Assembly: GCA_949287365.1 (NCBI GenBank)
Contig: CASEGC010000090.1
Span: 1-55,979, forward strand
DNA length: 55,979 nucleotides
Reading direction: 5' to 3'
From: an uncultured Parabacteroides sp.
GTDB taxonomy: Bacteria; Bacteroidota; Bacteroidia; Bacteroidales; Tannerellaceae
Positions 43,301 through 52,181 of this stretch are shown one piece after another (within the stretch, counting starts at the first letter, position 1; each line of letters begins with the position of its first letter). The position numbers and the translations under genes are program-made. Below the pieces are notes generated by a model that saw nothing but the letters and a program-made list of their open reading frames with translations, had not been told where the DNA came from and did no database searches.

Positions 43301-45076
43301 TTATAGGGAATTCACGTACTCAGTCAACGCCTCTATATCCTTGTCGGACACTTTTTTATCGATGCCATGTTTATATACCTTGAACACCTCCTCCATGGTG
43401 GCGGCCCTTCCGTCGAACAAATAAGGAGCCGTACGCCAAACCTCGATTAACGTAGGCGTGTCCCATCCTTTCTCGAACTCGATATCCTCACCGATACGAT
43501 ACGTTTTCAAATCCGTATAATAAGGTCCGCTATGGCACTCCCCGCATTTCAGTTTCTCGAATACTTTTCTTCCTTCTTTCGCCTTGTCCGACAATTCTCC
43601 GTTTACGAGATACGGACTCGGAACCGGGCGTAAGGATTTCAAGTAAGCGTCCACGCATTCCGCCATCTCCTCCTCGGGCTCATAGAATTGGATGAACCTG
43701 AAACCGGCGCGCACCGCGAGTTCCGCCGTCTCCCGTATGCCGGAAATCATGTTGGGAGGTGTCACGTGCGAGAACAACAAGCTCTTGCAATTCTTCGAAT
43801 TACCTACCCCATCGTTCATCAAGTCCCAATTCATGCCATCCATACGCGCGTCTCCGGGATGGCATCCATTACAACTCTGCCAGCCCTGATAGCATTTGTT
43901 CGCGTCATTGAAATATCTCTCACCTTTGTTTTCCGGTGTCTCCTCCCGACCGGGGTTCATCTCCACCGCCGTAACCTCTCTTGTATCGATGTCTATCGTA
44001 TTCAGCACATCCGCGAAATAGGTAGGAACAATCAGTTGACCTCCAGATAAAATGAAATGTCTCGGTCCGTTACCCTGCAATGGTATCCGTTCCCGAAACC
44101 CGTATAGGAAAGTCAAGTCATAATCCAAGAGGCTCTTGTCCTTGTAAGCCTCTAATTTCGCCAACATCGCAGGCTGGTCGATAACGCTTATCTCATGTGT
44201 CCCGCTATGGGAGACATAAATGTATTCGTCATCGCAAGTGATGCCCCACACGCCCGCGGCGCCGCGGTCCGGCTCATCCACCAAGATAGAGGCTATAAAT
44301 TCCTGCTTCGCCACGTCTATCACGCTAAACGCGCTCGTGTTCATCCACCCTTGCTGAAGTTGGGAAGTCGGTACGGTAAAACGGCCCAAATTATGGGAGA
44401 CATAAACGTACTTCCCGTCCGGGGTGATACAAATATCCCGCAAAGCGTTGCTCCCGTTCGACAATTGGATATCTTTCACCTTCTGGAATCCGTCCATCTC
44501 GATAACCGACACGCACGCGGCCACCACATCCACGTCCGCCCGTTGGGCCGGAAGGAAGTTCGCGACAAACATATATTTCCCGTCCTTGCTGAATACGGCT
44601 GACTTCGGTTCCCTCAAGACCTTGACCTTTCGGGTGATCTCGCGGGTGGCTGGGTCTATCTCGACCACCGTATTCTCAAACTGGTTACATACGTATATAT
44701 GTTTCTTGTCCGGTCCGAACATGGGGTGGCACGCTCCCGAGCCTGTCGGGATGGTCGCTTCCACCTTGCCTGATTTCAACGAGAGGCTTTGCAGATGGCC
44801 GGTGTTCCCGAATGTCGTCACATACGCAATATCCCCGTCCAAAAGCAACCCCGTAGGAGCCTCATCGAGCGGAAACGACTGGAGCGAGCTTTTCCCGTCA
44901 GGCGAGAATATATCCAGACGCTTCGTCCCTTTCTGGGTCATTAACAATTCTCCGTTCATGCCCACCGCGACATCTGTCGTGAAAAATGGTGGATTTCCCG
45001 CTGAAGCCAAGAAAGCGCAACAACAAAGAATTCCAGCCATCCATGCGCTTTTTCTCACGTATTTTCGTGTGTCCAT
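43301..45076 (-). CDS. YncE-like propeller fused to a di-heme cytochrome c peroxidase-like domain
   Basis: 591-aa exported protein (signal to about FLASAGN). Residues about 30-380 form a seven-bladed YncE/NHL-like propeller (KHIYVCNQFENTVVEIDPATREI, GKYVYVSHNLG, ISVIDQPAM). The C-terminal part has two c-type heme sites, CNGCH at about 402 and CGECH at about 511, and MauG/CcpA marks near the end (DTPTLIEVWRTAPYLFDGRAATMEE). Di-heme proteins of this type reduce peroxide or oxidise protein/small-molecule substrates. Second gene after the IclR regulator. Depends on CcsBA for heme attachment. Confidence 0.88.
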   Translation of the reverse strand: MDTRKYVRKSAWMAGILCCCAFLASAGNPPFFTTDVAVGMNGELLMTQKGTKRLDIFSPDGKSSLQSFPLDEAPTGLLLDGDIAYVTTFGNTGHLQSLSLKSGKVEATIPTGSGACHPMFGPDKKHIYVCNQFENTVVEIDPATREITRKVKVLREPKSAVFSKDGKYMFVANFLPAQRADVDVVAACVSVIEMDGFQKVKDIQLSNGSNALRDICITPDGKYVYVSHNLGRFTVPTSQLQQGWMNTSAFSVIDVAKQEFIASILVDEPDRGAAGVWGITCDDEYIYVSHSGTHEISVIDQPAMLAKLEAYKDKSLLDYDLTFLYGFRERIPLQGNGPRHFILSGGQLIVPTYFADVLNTIDIDTREVTAVEMNPGREETPENKGERYFNDANKCYQGWQSCNGCHPGDARMDGMNWDLMNDGVGNSKNCKSLLFSHVTPPNMISGIRETAELAVRAGFRFIQFYEPEEEMAECVDAYLKSLRPVPSPYLVNGELSDKAKEGRKVFEKLKCGECHSGPYYTDLKTYRIGEDIEFEKGWDTPTLIEVWRTAPYLFDGRAATMEEVFKVYKHGIDKKVSDKDIEALTEYVNSL

Positions 45077-45096
45077 GGTTTTATAGTTCTATATTT

Positions 45097-45894
45097 TTAC
45101 TTCCTGAATCCTAACTCAACCGATATCCGTCCGGCGATTTCCTTTATCGTTTTTACCGAATCTTTTATGACCTCCTCGGGTAAACGATCTTTCGGACCTG
45201 AGATCCATATCGCCCCGCAAGGATATCCCGTATAGTTGAAAATGGGAGCGCCCACGCAAATAACCCCATTCATTTCCTCCTCGTTATCGATAGCGTATCC
45301 TAACCTTTGGACTTTTTCCAATTCCTCCAGATAAGCTTCGCGAGACGAGATCGTCCGTTCGTTATACCGGGCGAATGTCATGTAAGACAAATAACGTTCC
45401 CGTACCGTATTCGGCAAATAGGCCATAATCGCCTTTCCCGGAGCGGAGCAATGCAACTCGAAAGGCTTTCCCGGAGACAATACGAAACGAAAGGTATGAT
45501 GTCCTTGCGCTTGCTCTATGAAAATACCTTTCTCATCGCCCAATACTCCAAAACACGCGGTCTCCTTCACACGATCGCGCAAATCTCGCAAATGAGGCAA
45601 TACCGTCTCCAGCAAGTTATGCTCGTTCAACGCCTTGAAACCCAAGGTAAGCAATTTACGCGAGAGCTTGTATCGCTTGGTCGTACTATTGAAATAAAGA
45701 TATTCCAATCGCGCCAACGTATTCAAGATACGATAAGCCGTAGTCTGCGAGATGTCCAACGCGGATTTAATCTCTTGCAAGGTCTTCCCCGCTGAGTTCA
45801 TGGAAAGATATTCTAAAACCGCTATACCCTTTTCCAGATTGGGCACTTTATAGTTTTCCTCTATTTTTTCCATATTTGACAGCGTGTTTTCCAT
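45097..45894 (-). CDS. IclR-family transcriptional regulator
   Basis: 265-aa regulator: N-terminal winged helix-turn-helix (about 15-75, TLQEIKSALDISQTTAYRILNTLARLEYL) and C-terminal IclR effector domain (FGVLGDEKGIFIEQAQG, LHCSAPGKAIMAYLP, AIDNEEEMNGVICVGAPIFNYTG). IclR proteins usually control catabolic operons and respond to small organic acids or sugars. Heading eleven co-directional genes, 20 bp from the next, it is the probable regulator of the cluster. Two start codons 21 bp apart (45894, 45873) lie in identical sequence contexts, so the exact N-terminus is ambiguous. IclR regulators are uncommon in Bacteroidales. Confidence 0.93.
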   Translation of the reverse strand: MENTLSNMEKIEENYKVPNLEKGIAVLEYLSMNSAGKTLQEIKSALDISQTTAYRILNTLARLEYLYFNSTTKRYKLSRKLLTLGFKALNEHNLLETVLPHLRDLRDRVKETACFGVLGDEKGIFIEQAQGHHTFRFVLSPGKPFELHCSAPGKAIMAYLPNTVRERYLSYMTFARYNERTISSREAYLEELEKVQRLGYAIDNEEEMNGVICVGAPIFNYTGYPCGAIWISGPKDRLPEEVIKDSVKTIKEIAGRISVELGFRK

Positions 45895-45900
45895 ATTTGA
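45866..45900. repeat. 21-bp direct duplication of the iclR start region
   Basis: TTTTCCATATTTGA occurs at 45866-45879 and 45887-45900, offset exactly 21 bp. Each copy contains a CAT that is an in-frame start codon for the IclR gene on the minus strand (45873 and 45894). Confidence 0.85.
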
Positions 45901-46027
45901 AATCGCATTTCAGACTTGAGTAAAGATAAAAAATATATTTTAAAGCATAGCATAGGATATATAAAAAGATATTAAGTGTGTTGCATAACATATTTTCCCC
46001 TGCCAGAAGCCATTTAAACCACACGAA

Positions 46028-46069
46028 AAAAAGACGTGCGTGTTTTCGCGAGAACACGCACGTCTTTTT
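46028..46069 (-). terminator. Terminator after porZ
   Basis: 17-bp perfect stem AAAAAGACGTGCGTGTT / AACACGCACGTCTTTTT with a short loop, followed on the minus strand by TTTCGTG after the T run. One of the strongest hairpins in the window. Confidence 0.9.
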
Positions 46070-46099
46070 GGAAAAACATGTACGTCTTTTTGGAGAGCG
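46034..46099. repeat. 22-bp array sharing a core with the 55.1-kb array
   Basis: ACGTGCGTG at 46034, ACGCACGTC at 46056 and ATGTACGTC at 46078, exactly 22 bp apart. The first two units are inverted relative to each other and form the porZ terminator. The third ends next to the porZ stop codon. Confidence 0.7.
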
Positions 46100-46100
46100 A

Positions 46101-48413
46101 TTATTTGATGACGATAATCTTTGTCACGACACTTTCTTTCGCTTCGGGAGTGGCGGCCAATACGAGATAGACTCCACTCGCCACACGTCCTCCGCCTCTT
46201 CGTTGGCAATTCCACGTGAGCTGCCCGCCATTGGACTTCGCCTGATAGATGATATTCCCGTTCATGTCCGTGATTTTCACGTTGGATTCCGCCATCAATC
46301 CCGTGATGGTCACTTGGTTATACTCCGGTCGCACGGGGTTGGGATAAGCGTAGACCTCCGAGTAATCCTCCTTGCCCTCGCTGGCGTCGGACATATAAGA
46401 TATAATGCCGTTTTCGGTCCCGAAGAATACCTCCCCGGTCTCGTCATCGATAGCGATGCTGTTAATCGTATTGGACAGAAGTGGCGAGTTTTCCGTGGTA
46501 AAGCTCTCCAAAGTCTCCGAGCCATCCTCATTCACGAGGAACACTCCGCTTCCATCCGTACCCAGCCATTTCCGGTTTCCTCCGTCCACGGCTATGGAGG
46601 TGACCGGTATATTATCGAGGAAATAGTTGGATACGTTATCCTGTATGTCCCGCACGATACGACTGCAATAAATACTCTCCGGATTATCGATAGCCCTGTC
46701 AGGCACGGGACAGATGATGGGCCCCTTGTCCGTACCTATCCAGATGTTCCCTTGTTGGTCTTCCGCCATGCAGTAATAAGCGCTCGCCGAGATGGTCTCT
46801 CCTTCCCGCATATTGAAAGAGCTGAATTTGTTCACCACGTCATCGGAAGTGTCATCGATAGTTCCGTTATCGTTGAATACGACGATGCCCACCTCGCCCC
46901 TCAAGATATTCACCCATTTATCTCCCCGCGAAGTAATCAATATCTTGTCCACCACGGCTTGATTGTTTAGCACGTTGTAGGCCGCGGATTTCAATTCAGT
47001 CCAAGTACCGTCGTTTTTCAACACCTTGACACATCCGCTGATGGCGGTATTAGTCATCCATAAGTTGCCTTCGCGGTCGTAACACAAGCCCTCCACACGC
47101 GTGTAATTGAGCGAAGCGTCAGCCGTGGCGGATTCCAACGAGCTGTTATTCCGGTTATGGAGCTTCACGTATTCGTTTCCTTGAAATTCGAAAACGCCCT
47201 CGCCCCATGTGGAGACAAAGTAGTGCTCAGGGTCGTTGGGATCGACCGCAGCGGAGGTCACGTCCGAGAACCGGACATTGCTTTGTCCAGCTATAAGGTT
47301 CTCATCGAAGTTGGTCCACTGGTCGTTCTCATGAATCATGAAGGTACCCGGTCGGTTGAAGCGGTCCGAGCCTCGCCCCCCTCCCGCTACAAGCAACTTT
47401 CCTTGCTGGAAAGTCATGAAATCGCAAAAATTCCGTTTGGGGCTATCTTCCAAGGCTATCAATTGGGAGACGCTCACCTCCATTTGGTCGCCTCGCAAAC
47501 GCATACCAACCAATCCATCCGCACCTGCCGCTACCCAATAGGTATCGGAGGTGTTTTGGCAAGAAACATCGTTGGTTGTACCCGTGGTGACCCGTTTCAC
47601 CTGCGTCAAGGAGGTACATATATAAATACCATTGCCCGTATAGGCCAATAGCTTGTCTCTTTCCACTTTCATGCCGTTAATGGAATTGTTTGCGCAAAGG
47701 CTCCGGGGGGTATTAGAATCGAGATAATAGACACCTTGTCCCTGAACGAGCAGGCAGAGCCTGTTTTGGAACACGTCGATTTTCTCTATCTCGTTTCCCC
47801 TGAAAGGAACGTAATCGAGCGATACGCTCTCCCACACACCCGGGTCCAACAAGTTATCGTCCATCGAGGCGGATAGCAACCCCGTTCCCACGCAGGCGTA
47901 AATCCGCTCGCCCAAAACGCAAGTCGAGTTGATGGCCTCGTCCAACCGATAAGTGTCCGCTATCTCGTTTTTACGGGTATTGACCACGATGATACCGAAG
48001 TTCATCGACAGATAGGCGTATTCGTTATGGAAATAGATAGAGTTGACGGTCTTATCTCCTACACTTGTGCTATTGAACAGATAGGGAAGGTTATAAACCG
48101 TGTTCTGGTTCATCAAATCGATATTTCCATCGCTATATACGACCAACAGGGTTTGGGTGTCCTGATTGTAGCCGATGTTCGTGATATCGTTATCGTTCAA
48201 TCCGGTCTGCTTGTCATAGAAACGCAGGTTTTGGTCCTCTTTGCCATAGCTATAGAGCGAACCGTTCGCCACGGCGAATACCTTGTCGCCGGCCTCGGCG
48301 ACAAGGGTCGTGTTATAATAGGATTGGTAAGAGGTCCATGTCCCTACGCCTTGAGCGCCCATTGTTTGCGACAAGACTCCTAAAGCGAAAAGTATATATA
48401 AAATAGGTCTCAT
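46101..48413 (-). CDS. porZ: PorZ-like type IX secretion protein
   Basis: 770-aa exported protein, about the length of P. gingivalis PorZ (776 aa). Signal peptide to about LSQTMGAQ; two consecutive beta-propellers of two-component-regulator type (ITNIGYNQDTQTLLVVY, EGNLWMTN, GNIWIGTDKGP, RKWLGTDGSGVFLV, GEVFFGTENGII); and a C-terminal type A sorting domain (about 690-770, EVYAYPNPVRPEYNQVTITGL...GVYLVLAATP...VTKIIVIK). PorZ is part of the surface attachment complex that anchors T9SS cargo to anionic lipopolysaccharide. It lies 6 bp after rdgB. Confidence 0.8.
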   Translation of the reverse strand: MRPILYILFALGVLSQTMGAQGVGTWTSYQSYYNTTLVAEAGDKVFAVANGSLYSYGKEDQNLRFYDKQTGLNDNDITNIGYNQDTQTLLVVYSDGNIDLMNQNTVYNLPYLFNSTSVGDKTVNSIYFHNEYAYLSMNFGIIVVNTRKNEIADTYRLDEAINSTCVLGERIYACVGTGLLSASMDDNLLDPGVWESVSLDYVPFRGNEIEKIDVFQNRLCLLVQGQGVYYLDSNTPRSLCANNSINGMKVERDKLLAYTGNGIYICTSLTQVKRVTTGTTNDVSCQNTSDTYWVAAGADGLVGMRLRGDQMEVSVSQLIALEDSPKRNFCDFMTFQQGKLLVAGGGRGSDRFNRPGTFMIHENDQWTNFDENLIAGQSNVRFSDVTSAAVDPNDPEHYFVSTWGEGVFEFQGNEYVKLHNRNNSSLESATADASLNYTRVEGLCYDREGNLWMTNTAISGCVKVLKNDGTWTELKSAAYNVLNNQAVVDKILITSRGDKWVNILRGEVGIVVFNDNGTIDDTSDDVVNKFSSFNMREGETISASAYYCMAEDQQGNIWIGTDKGPIICPVPDRAIDNPESIYCSRIVRDIQDNVSNYFLDNIPVTSIAVDGGNRKWLGTDGSGVFLVNEDGSETLESFTTENSPLLSNTINSIAIDDETGEVFFGTENGIISYMSDASEGKEDYSEVYAYPNPVRPEYNQVTITGLMAESNVKITDMNGNIIYQAKSNGGQLTWNCQRRGGGRVASGVYLVLAATPEAKESVVTKIIVIK

Positions 48414-48419
48414 TCTCTT

Positions 48420-49004
48420 TTAATGTAAATCCGATAAGAACCGCGCTAATTTTTGTACCGCCATCGCCCGATGGCTAATCTTGTTCTTTATCTCCTCGCC
48501 CAATTCGGCGAAAGTCTCCGTATAACCCTCCGGCACGAAAACGGGGTCATAGCCAAACCCCCTGTCGCCCCGTTTTTCCTCGATGATAGACCCGTTCACG
48601 ATTCCCTCGAAGGTATATTCTTTCCCGTCCAAGAGCAAGGCGATGACGGTACGGAACCGCGCTTTCCGGTTCCCTTTCCCCTGCAGTTCGGCGAGCAGCT
48701 TGCGCATGTTGGCCTCCGAGTCGTGTCCCGGTCCGGCGTAGCGGGCGGAATAGACTCCCGGGGCGTTATCCAGCGCCTCCACCTCCAGTCCTGTGTCATC
48801 CGCGAAGCAATCCATCCCGTAATGTTCCCGGACGTACCGCGCCTTCATCAAGGCGTTTCCCTCCAGCGTATCGGCGGTCTCGGGTATCTCCTCGTGGCAA
48901 TGAATCGCTTCGAGGCTGACGATTTCAGCGTCTTCTTTTATGATTTCCCGGACCTCGTCCAGTTTGTGCCGGTTATTCGTGGCGAATACAAGTTTCCTTT
49001 TCAT
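48420..49004 (-). CDS. rdgB: RdgB/HAM1-family XTP/dITP pyrophosphatase
   Basis: 194-aa house-cleaning nucleotide pyrophosphatase that hydrolyses dITP, XTP and ITP. Start at 49004 gives the family opening [20 protein letters not shown]; the longer frame to 49088 is not supported. Other marks are [49 protein letters not shown] and [10 protein letters not shown]. First gene of the rdgB-porZ operon, divergent from the membrane-protein gene with only ~60 bp between starts. Confidence 0.95.
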   Translation of the reverse strand: MKRKLVFATNNRHKLDEVREIIKEDAEIVSLEAIHCHEEIPETADTLEGNALMKARYVREHYGMDCFADDTGLEVEALDNAPGVYSARYAGPGHDSEANMRKLLAELQGKGNRKARFRTVIALLLDGKEYTFEGIVNGSIIEEKRGDRGFGYDPVFVPEGYTETFAELGEEIKNKISHRAMAVQKLARFLSDLH

Positions 49005-49055
49005 TTCCTTATCGCGTTTATAAGAAATAGATATCTTCGCGCCATGCGAAGCGAA

Positions 49056-49063
49056 CAAAAATA
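49056..49063 (-). promoter_or_regulatory. Promoter -7 element for rdgB-porZ
   Basis: Minus-strand TATTTTTG, 52 bp before the rdgB start, with TTGG 21 nt further upstream. It lies just before the divergent ATG at 49065, which supports that later start for the plus-strand gene. Confidence 0.5.
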
Positions 49064-49064
49064 T

Positions 49065-50219
49065 ATGAACCCTTCTCCACGTACCCAACGGTTTGTGGCA
49101 GGTTGCCTATTTATAACGGTCAATCTCCTTTTTTATTTTAAGTACGCGTACAGAATCTCTTGGGAGGCGGGCGTGTGTGCGGCGTTGGGCTATCTGTTGT
49201 TCGTTTTCCTGCTGTACTTCTTATGGAGGCGGGGGAGGCTGGCCTTTCCCCGTTGGCTCTGGTTCGGGGCGTTGGCGACGCTCGCCGTGGGAGCGGGAGC
49301 GCTTTTCCACCTCATCCCGAAGGAGAGCTTGAACGTGGACCGCTGGGAGATGATCCAGTTGTTTTGGGATTCCGTCGCCGAAGGGGTTTATCCTTACGGC
49401 GCGCATAGCGAGGAAGGGAATTATCCCGGTCCGATGCCCGTCTATTTCATCCTCGCCTATCCTTTTTACAAGATAGGAGAGATAGGCTGGATGGCGGTCG
49501 TGGGAGTGGCGCTGTTCCTCGTTTTCTACGCGAGGCGTCTGGAGCTGAACGATTTAGGCGTTCTCATGGCGTTAGTCTTCTCCTCGGTGGCCATCTATTG
49601 GGAGATATTTGCCCGTAGCACGATTTGGATTAACGCCTTGTTATTCTTCCTCTACCTATATAGCTTGAGGAGATTGCCCCGCTCGTCCGGCCTTTGGTTT
49701 TACGGGATGGCGGCGCTGGGAGGAGCGCTTCTCTCCACCCGTACCGTGTTTATCTTGCCCTTGATGGTGTGGGGTATCCATGTCTTGAGGCGGAAAGCGA
49801 TAAGCCTCGCGAGGCTGATACGCTGGGGAATCTGCTTCTTGGGAGCGTTCGCGCTGACCTTCCTGCCTTTTTATTTGATGGACCCGCATACTTTTACGCG
49901 GTTGAATCCGTTTATCACGCAGGGAGACGTGCTGCTGCCCTTCGCTTGGGTGCTTGCGTTCGTGGGGCTGACGTTCTTTCTCGCTTTCTTGGCGAGGAGG
50001 GAGAGAGAGGTTTACTTCTACGGCGGCCTGTCGTTGTTCATGGTCATCACCGGGCACGTGGCGTACGGGTTGTACGATAACGGGATAGCCTCTTTCCTGA
50101 CGGACGGGGCGGATATCTCTTATTACCTGTTCTGTTTCCCTTTTTTATTAGAGACTATCGTAAACAAAGACGAATATGATACAAGACAAAGTGGTGACGG
50201 TGGTGATGCCCGCCTATAA
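49065..50219 (+). CDS. Polytopic membrane protein, glycosyltransferase-like
   Basis: 384-aa multi-pass membrane protein (alternative start at 49044 adds 7 residues; the frame is open back to 48453 but that part is antisense to rdgB). About nine to ten hydrophobic helices are visible, with a short loop motif [34 protein letters not shown] after the second to third helix, reminiscent of C-superfamily (ArnT/DUF2029-like) glycosyltransferases. The downstream GT2 gene starts 44 bp inside its end. Together they may form a lipid-linked sugar transfer pair. Function not assigned. Confidence 0.75.
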   Translation: MNPSPRTQRFVAGCLFITVNLLFYFKYAYRISWEAGVCAALGYLLFVFLLYFLWRRGRLAFPRWLWFGALATLAVGAGALFHLIPKESLNVDRWEMIQLFWDSVAEGVYPYGAHSEEGNYPGPMPVYFILAYPFYKIGEIGWMAVVGVALFLVFYARRLELNDLGVLMALVFSSVAIYWEIFARSTIWINALLFFLYLYSLRRLPRSSGLWFYGMAALGGALLSTRTVFILPLMVWGIHVLRRKAISLARLIRWGICFLGAFALTFLPFYLMDPHTFTRLNPFITQGDVLLPFAWVLAFVGLTFFLAFLARREREVYFYGGLSLFMVITGHVAYGLYDNGIASFLTDGADISYYLFCFPFLLETIVNKDEYDTRQSGDGGDARL

Positions 50220-50919
50220 CGCGGAGAGCACCTTGGAAAGAACCTATCGGGAGATTCCTTTCGATATCGTGGACCATGTGATACTGGTGGACGACAAGAG
50301 CGCCGACGATACCGTGCGCCTCGCCCGCGAGCTGGGCATACGGCACGTCATCTCCCATAAGGAGAACCGCGGCTATGGCGGCAACCAGAAGACCTGCTAC
50401 GACAAGGCGCTCGACTTGGGTTCCGACATCGTCGTCATGCTCCACCCCGATTACCAATACACCCCCAAGCTCATCCACGCCATGGCTTACGTGATAGCCG
50501 ACGGCGTCTATCCCGTGGTGTTCGGCTCGCGCATCTTGGGGAAAGGGGCGTTGAGGGGCGGAATGCCCCTATACAAATACGTGAGCAACCGTTTCCTCAC
50601 CTTCCTGCAGAACCTTTTGATGGGAAACAAGCTGTCCGAGTACCACACGGGCTACCGCGCCTACGCCGCGGAGGTGCTGAGGGCCATCGACTATCACCGC
50701 TGCTCGGACAACTTCGTGTTCGACAACCAAGTCATCGCCCAAATCTGCCACAAGGGGTACGAGATAGCCGAAGTGACCTGCCCCACGAAATATTTCCCCG
50801 AGGCCTCCTCCATCAAGCTCTACAACAGCGTGGTTTACGGTCTGGGCGTCCTGTCGGTCTCCTTCCGCTATTTCCTCGACCGGATTCACCTCAAAAAGTA
50901 TAAACTGTTGGGAGATTAA
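50176..50919 (+). CDS. GT2 family polyprenyl-phosphate glycosyltransferase
   Basis: 247-aa GT-A fold enzyme like dolichol-/polyprenyl-phosphate mannosyl- or glucosyltransferases. [19 protein letters not shown] begins the nucleotide-binding fold, LVDDKSADDT follows, and the metal-binding DxD-like region is VMLHPDYQY; GSRILGKGALRGGMP and LSEYHTGYRAY are typical of the branch. No transmembrane extension. It overlaps the upstream membrane protein by 44 bp, implying translational coupling and joint function: it would load a sugar on a polyprenol phosphate for transfer by the membrane partner. Confidence 0.9.
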   Translation: MIQDKVVTVVMPAYNAESTLERTYREIPFDIVDHVILVDDKSADDTVRLARELGIRHVISHKENRGYGGNQKTCYDKALDLGSDIVVMLHPDYQYTPKLIHAMAYVIADGVYPVVFGSRILGKGALRGGMPLYKYVSNRFLTFLQNLLMGNKLSEYHTGYRAYAAEVLRAIDYHRCSDNFVFDNQVIAQICHKGYEIAEVTCPTKYFPEASSIKLYNSVVYGLGVLSVSFRYFLDRIHLKKYKLLGD

Positions 50920-50943
50920 TCCCCGCTTTGATTCGTAAGCCAC

Positions 50944-51287
50944 ATTGTTCGCTAACAATGTGGCATTTTATTTTTTAAAACGCTATTATTCGAGAATAAT
51001 GTCACTTTTTAATTCTGAAAACGTCATTGTTTACAAATAATGTTATTTTTTGCTTTCTAAAACTCCATTATTTACGAATAATGTCGTTTTTTCATTCTGA
51101 AAAATGACATTGTTCACGAATAATGAATGTTTTTAGTTCTAAAAACAACATTGTTTACGAATAATGTCGTTTTTTCAATTTTGAAAACGCTATTGTTTAC
51201 GAATAATAGAATAAAAACACTTTGAATCCACTATTATCCAGAAAAAATGGCGATTTCAAAAACTTGAAACCGCCATTCTCTATGAAC
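50944..51287. repeat. 41/42-bp array of small hairpins
   Basis: ATTGTT/ATTATT motifs start at 50944, 50985, 51026, 51067, 51109, 51150, 51192, 51233 and (degenerate) 51274: intervals 41, 41, 41, 42, 41, 42, 41, 41. Most units hold a small palindrome of the form CATTGTTtacgAATAATG; between them lies a second inverted pair GTTTTT..GAAAAC. The first unit, CCACATTGTT / AACAATGTGG, is a perfect 10-bp stem 20 bp after the GT2 gene and may be its terminator. It fills the 380-bp gap to yitT; no gene is seen there. Confidence 0.9.
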
Positions 51288-51299
51288 TAAGCTACATTT

Positions 51300-52181
51300 T
51301 TATGTCTTGATTTGGTCGAAACCCTCGCCATAGACGCCCCGGACGACGCTTTGCGAGATGAAAGCCTGCGGGTCTATCCGCTTCACGAGGCGAAAGATGG
51401 AGAGCGACTCGTTTTTCTTGGCGAGCAGCACGATGACCTTCACCGGACGCTTCGAGTAGCCGCCCACGCCGTCGAGGATGGTGCATCCCCGCCCCAAGTC
51501 GTGTATGATGCGCTCCGCTATCTCGTCATATTTCTGCGAGAAGATGAGGAACTGCACCGACTGGCGGTTGCCGTTGAGCACCAGGTCGAGCACGTAGTTG
51601 CTCACGAACATCTCCACGAAACCGAACACGATTTTCTCCACGTCGTGGAACAAGACGAACGAGGAGCTGATAATCAGGAAATCGCAGAAGATGAGTATGC
51701 GGCCGATGGATATGTTCTTGTACTTGTTCACCACCGCGCCGATGATGTCCGTCCCGCCCGTGCTCCCGTTGGCCGAGAACACCAATCCCAACCCCGCGCC
51801 GCACAGTATACCGCCGATGAGGATAGACATGAAAGGCTGGTCGGGCAGCAGGGGTTGCCCCTTGAGCAGCCACTCGAAGAAGGAGAGCGAGCCGGAGAGG
51901 GCGAACACGCCGAAGATGGTCTTCAGCAGGAACTTCAGCCCCAATATCTTTAGCGCCACCACCAGCAGCCCCACGTTGATGACGAAATAGGAGGCGGATA
52001 CCGGTATCAGCCCGCCGGTGGCGAAGAAAATCAGGGCGCAGATACCGCTCAGCCCGCCCGTGACAATCTCGTTGGAGAGGATGAAAGCGTTGAACCCGAA
52101 TCCGTACAACAAGGTCCCGCACAGAATCATCAAGTAATCCTGCGCGGAGAAATATACTTTCGATAGCTTGGAGGCGTTCAT
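51300..52181 (-). CDS. YitT-family membrane protein (DUF161/DUF2179)
   Basis: 293-aa protein with about five transmembrane helices in the first 190 residues ([58 protein letters not shown] with the family [10 protein letters not shown] motif) and a C-terminal DUF2179 cytosolic domain ([28 protein letters not shown]). The family is widespread with unknown transport function. Its start overlaps the leuS stop by 4 bp, so it is translationally coupled to leuS. Confidence 0.92.
   Translation of the reverse strand: MNASKLSKVYFSAQDYLMILCGTLLYGFGFNAFILSNEIVTGGLSGICALIFFATGGLIPVSASYFVINVGLLVVALKILGLKFLLKTIFGVFALSGSLSFFEWLLKGQPLLPDQPFMSILIGGILCGAGLGLVFSANGSTGGTDIIGAVVNKYKNISIGRILIFCDFLIISSSFVLFHDVEKIVFGFVEMFVSNYVLDLVLNGNRQSVQFLIFSQKYDEIAERIIHDLGRGCTILDGVGGYSKRPVKVIVLLAKKNESLSIFRLVKRIDPQAFISQSVVRGVYGEGFDQIKT

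Noticed and set aside
50944-51287. CRISPR array
   Set aside because: Repeat units are degenerate and contiguous with no unique spacers, and no cas gene is in the window. The same holds for the other arrays.
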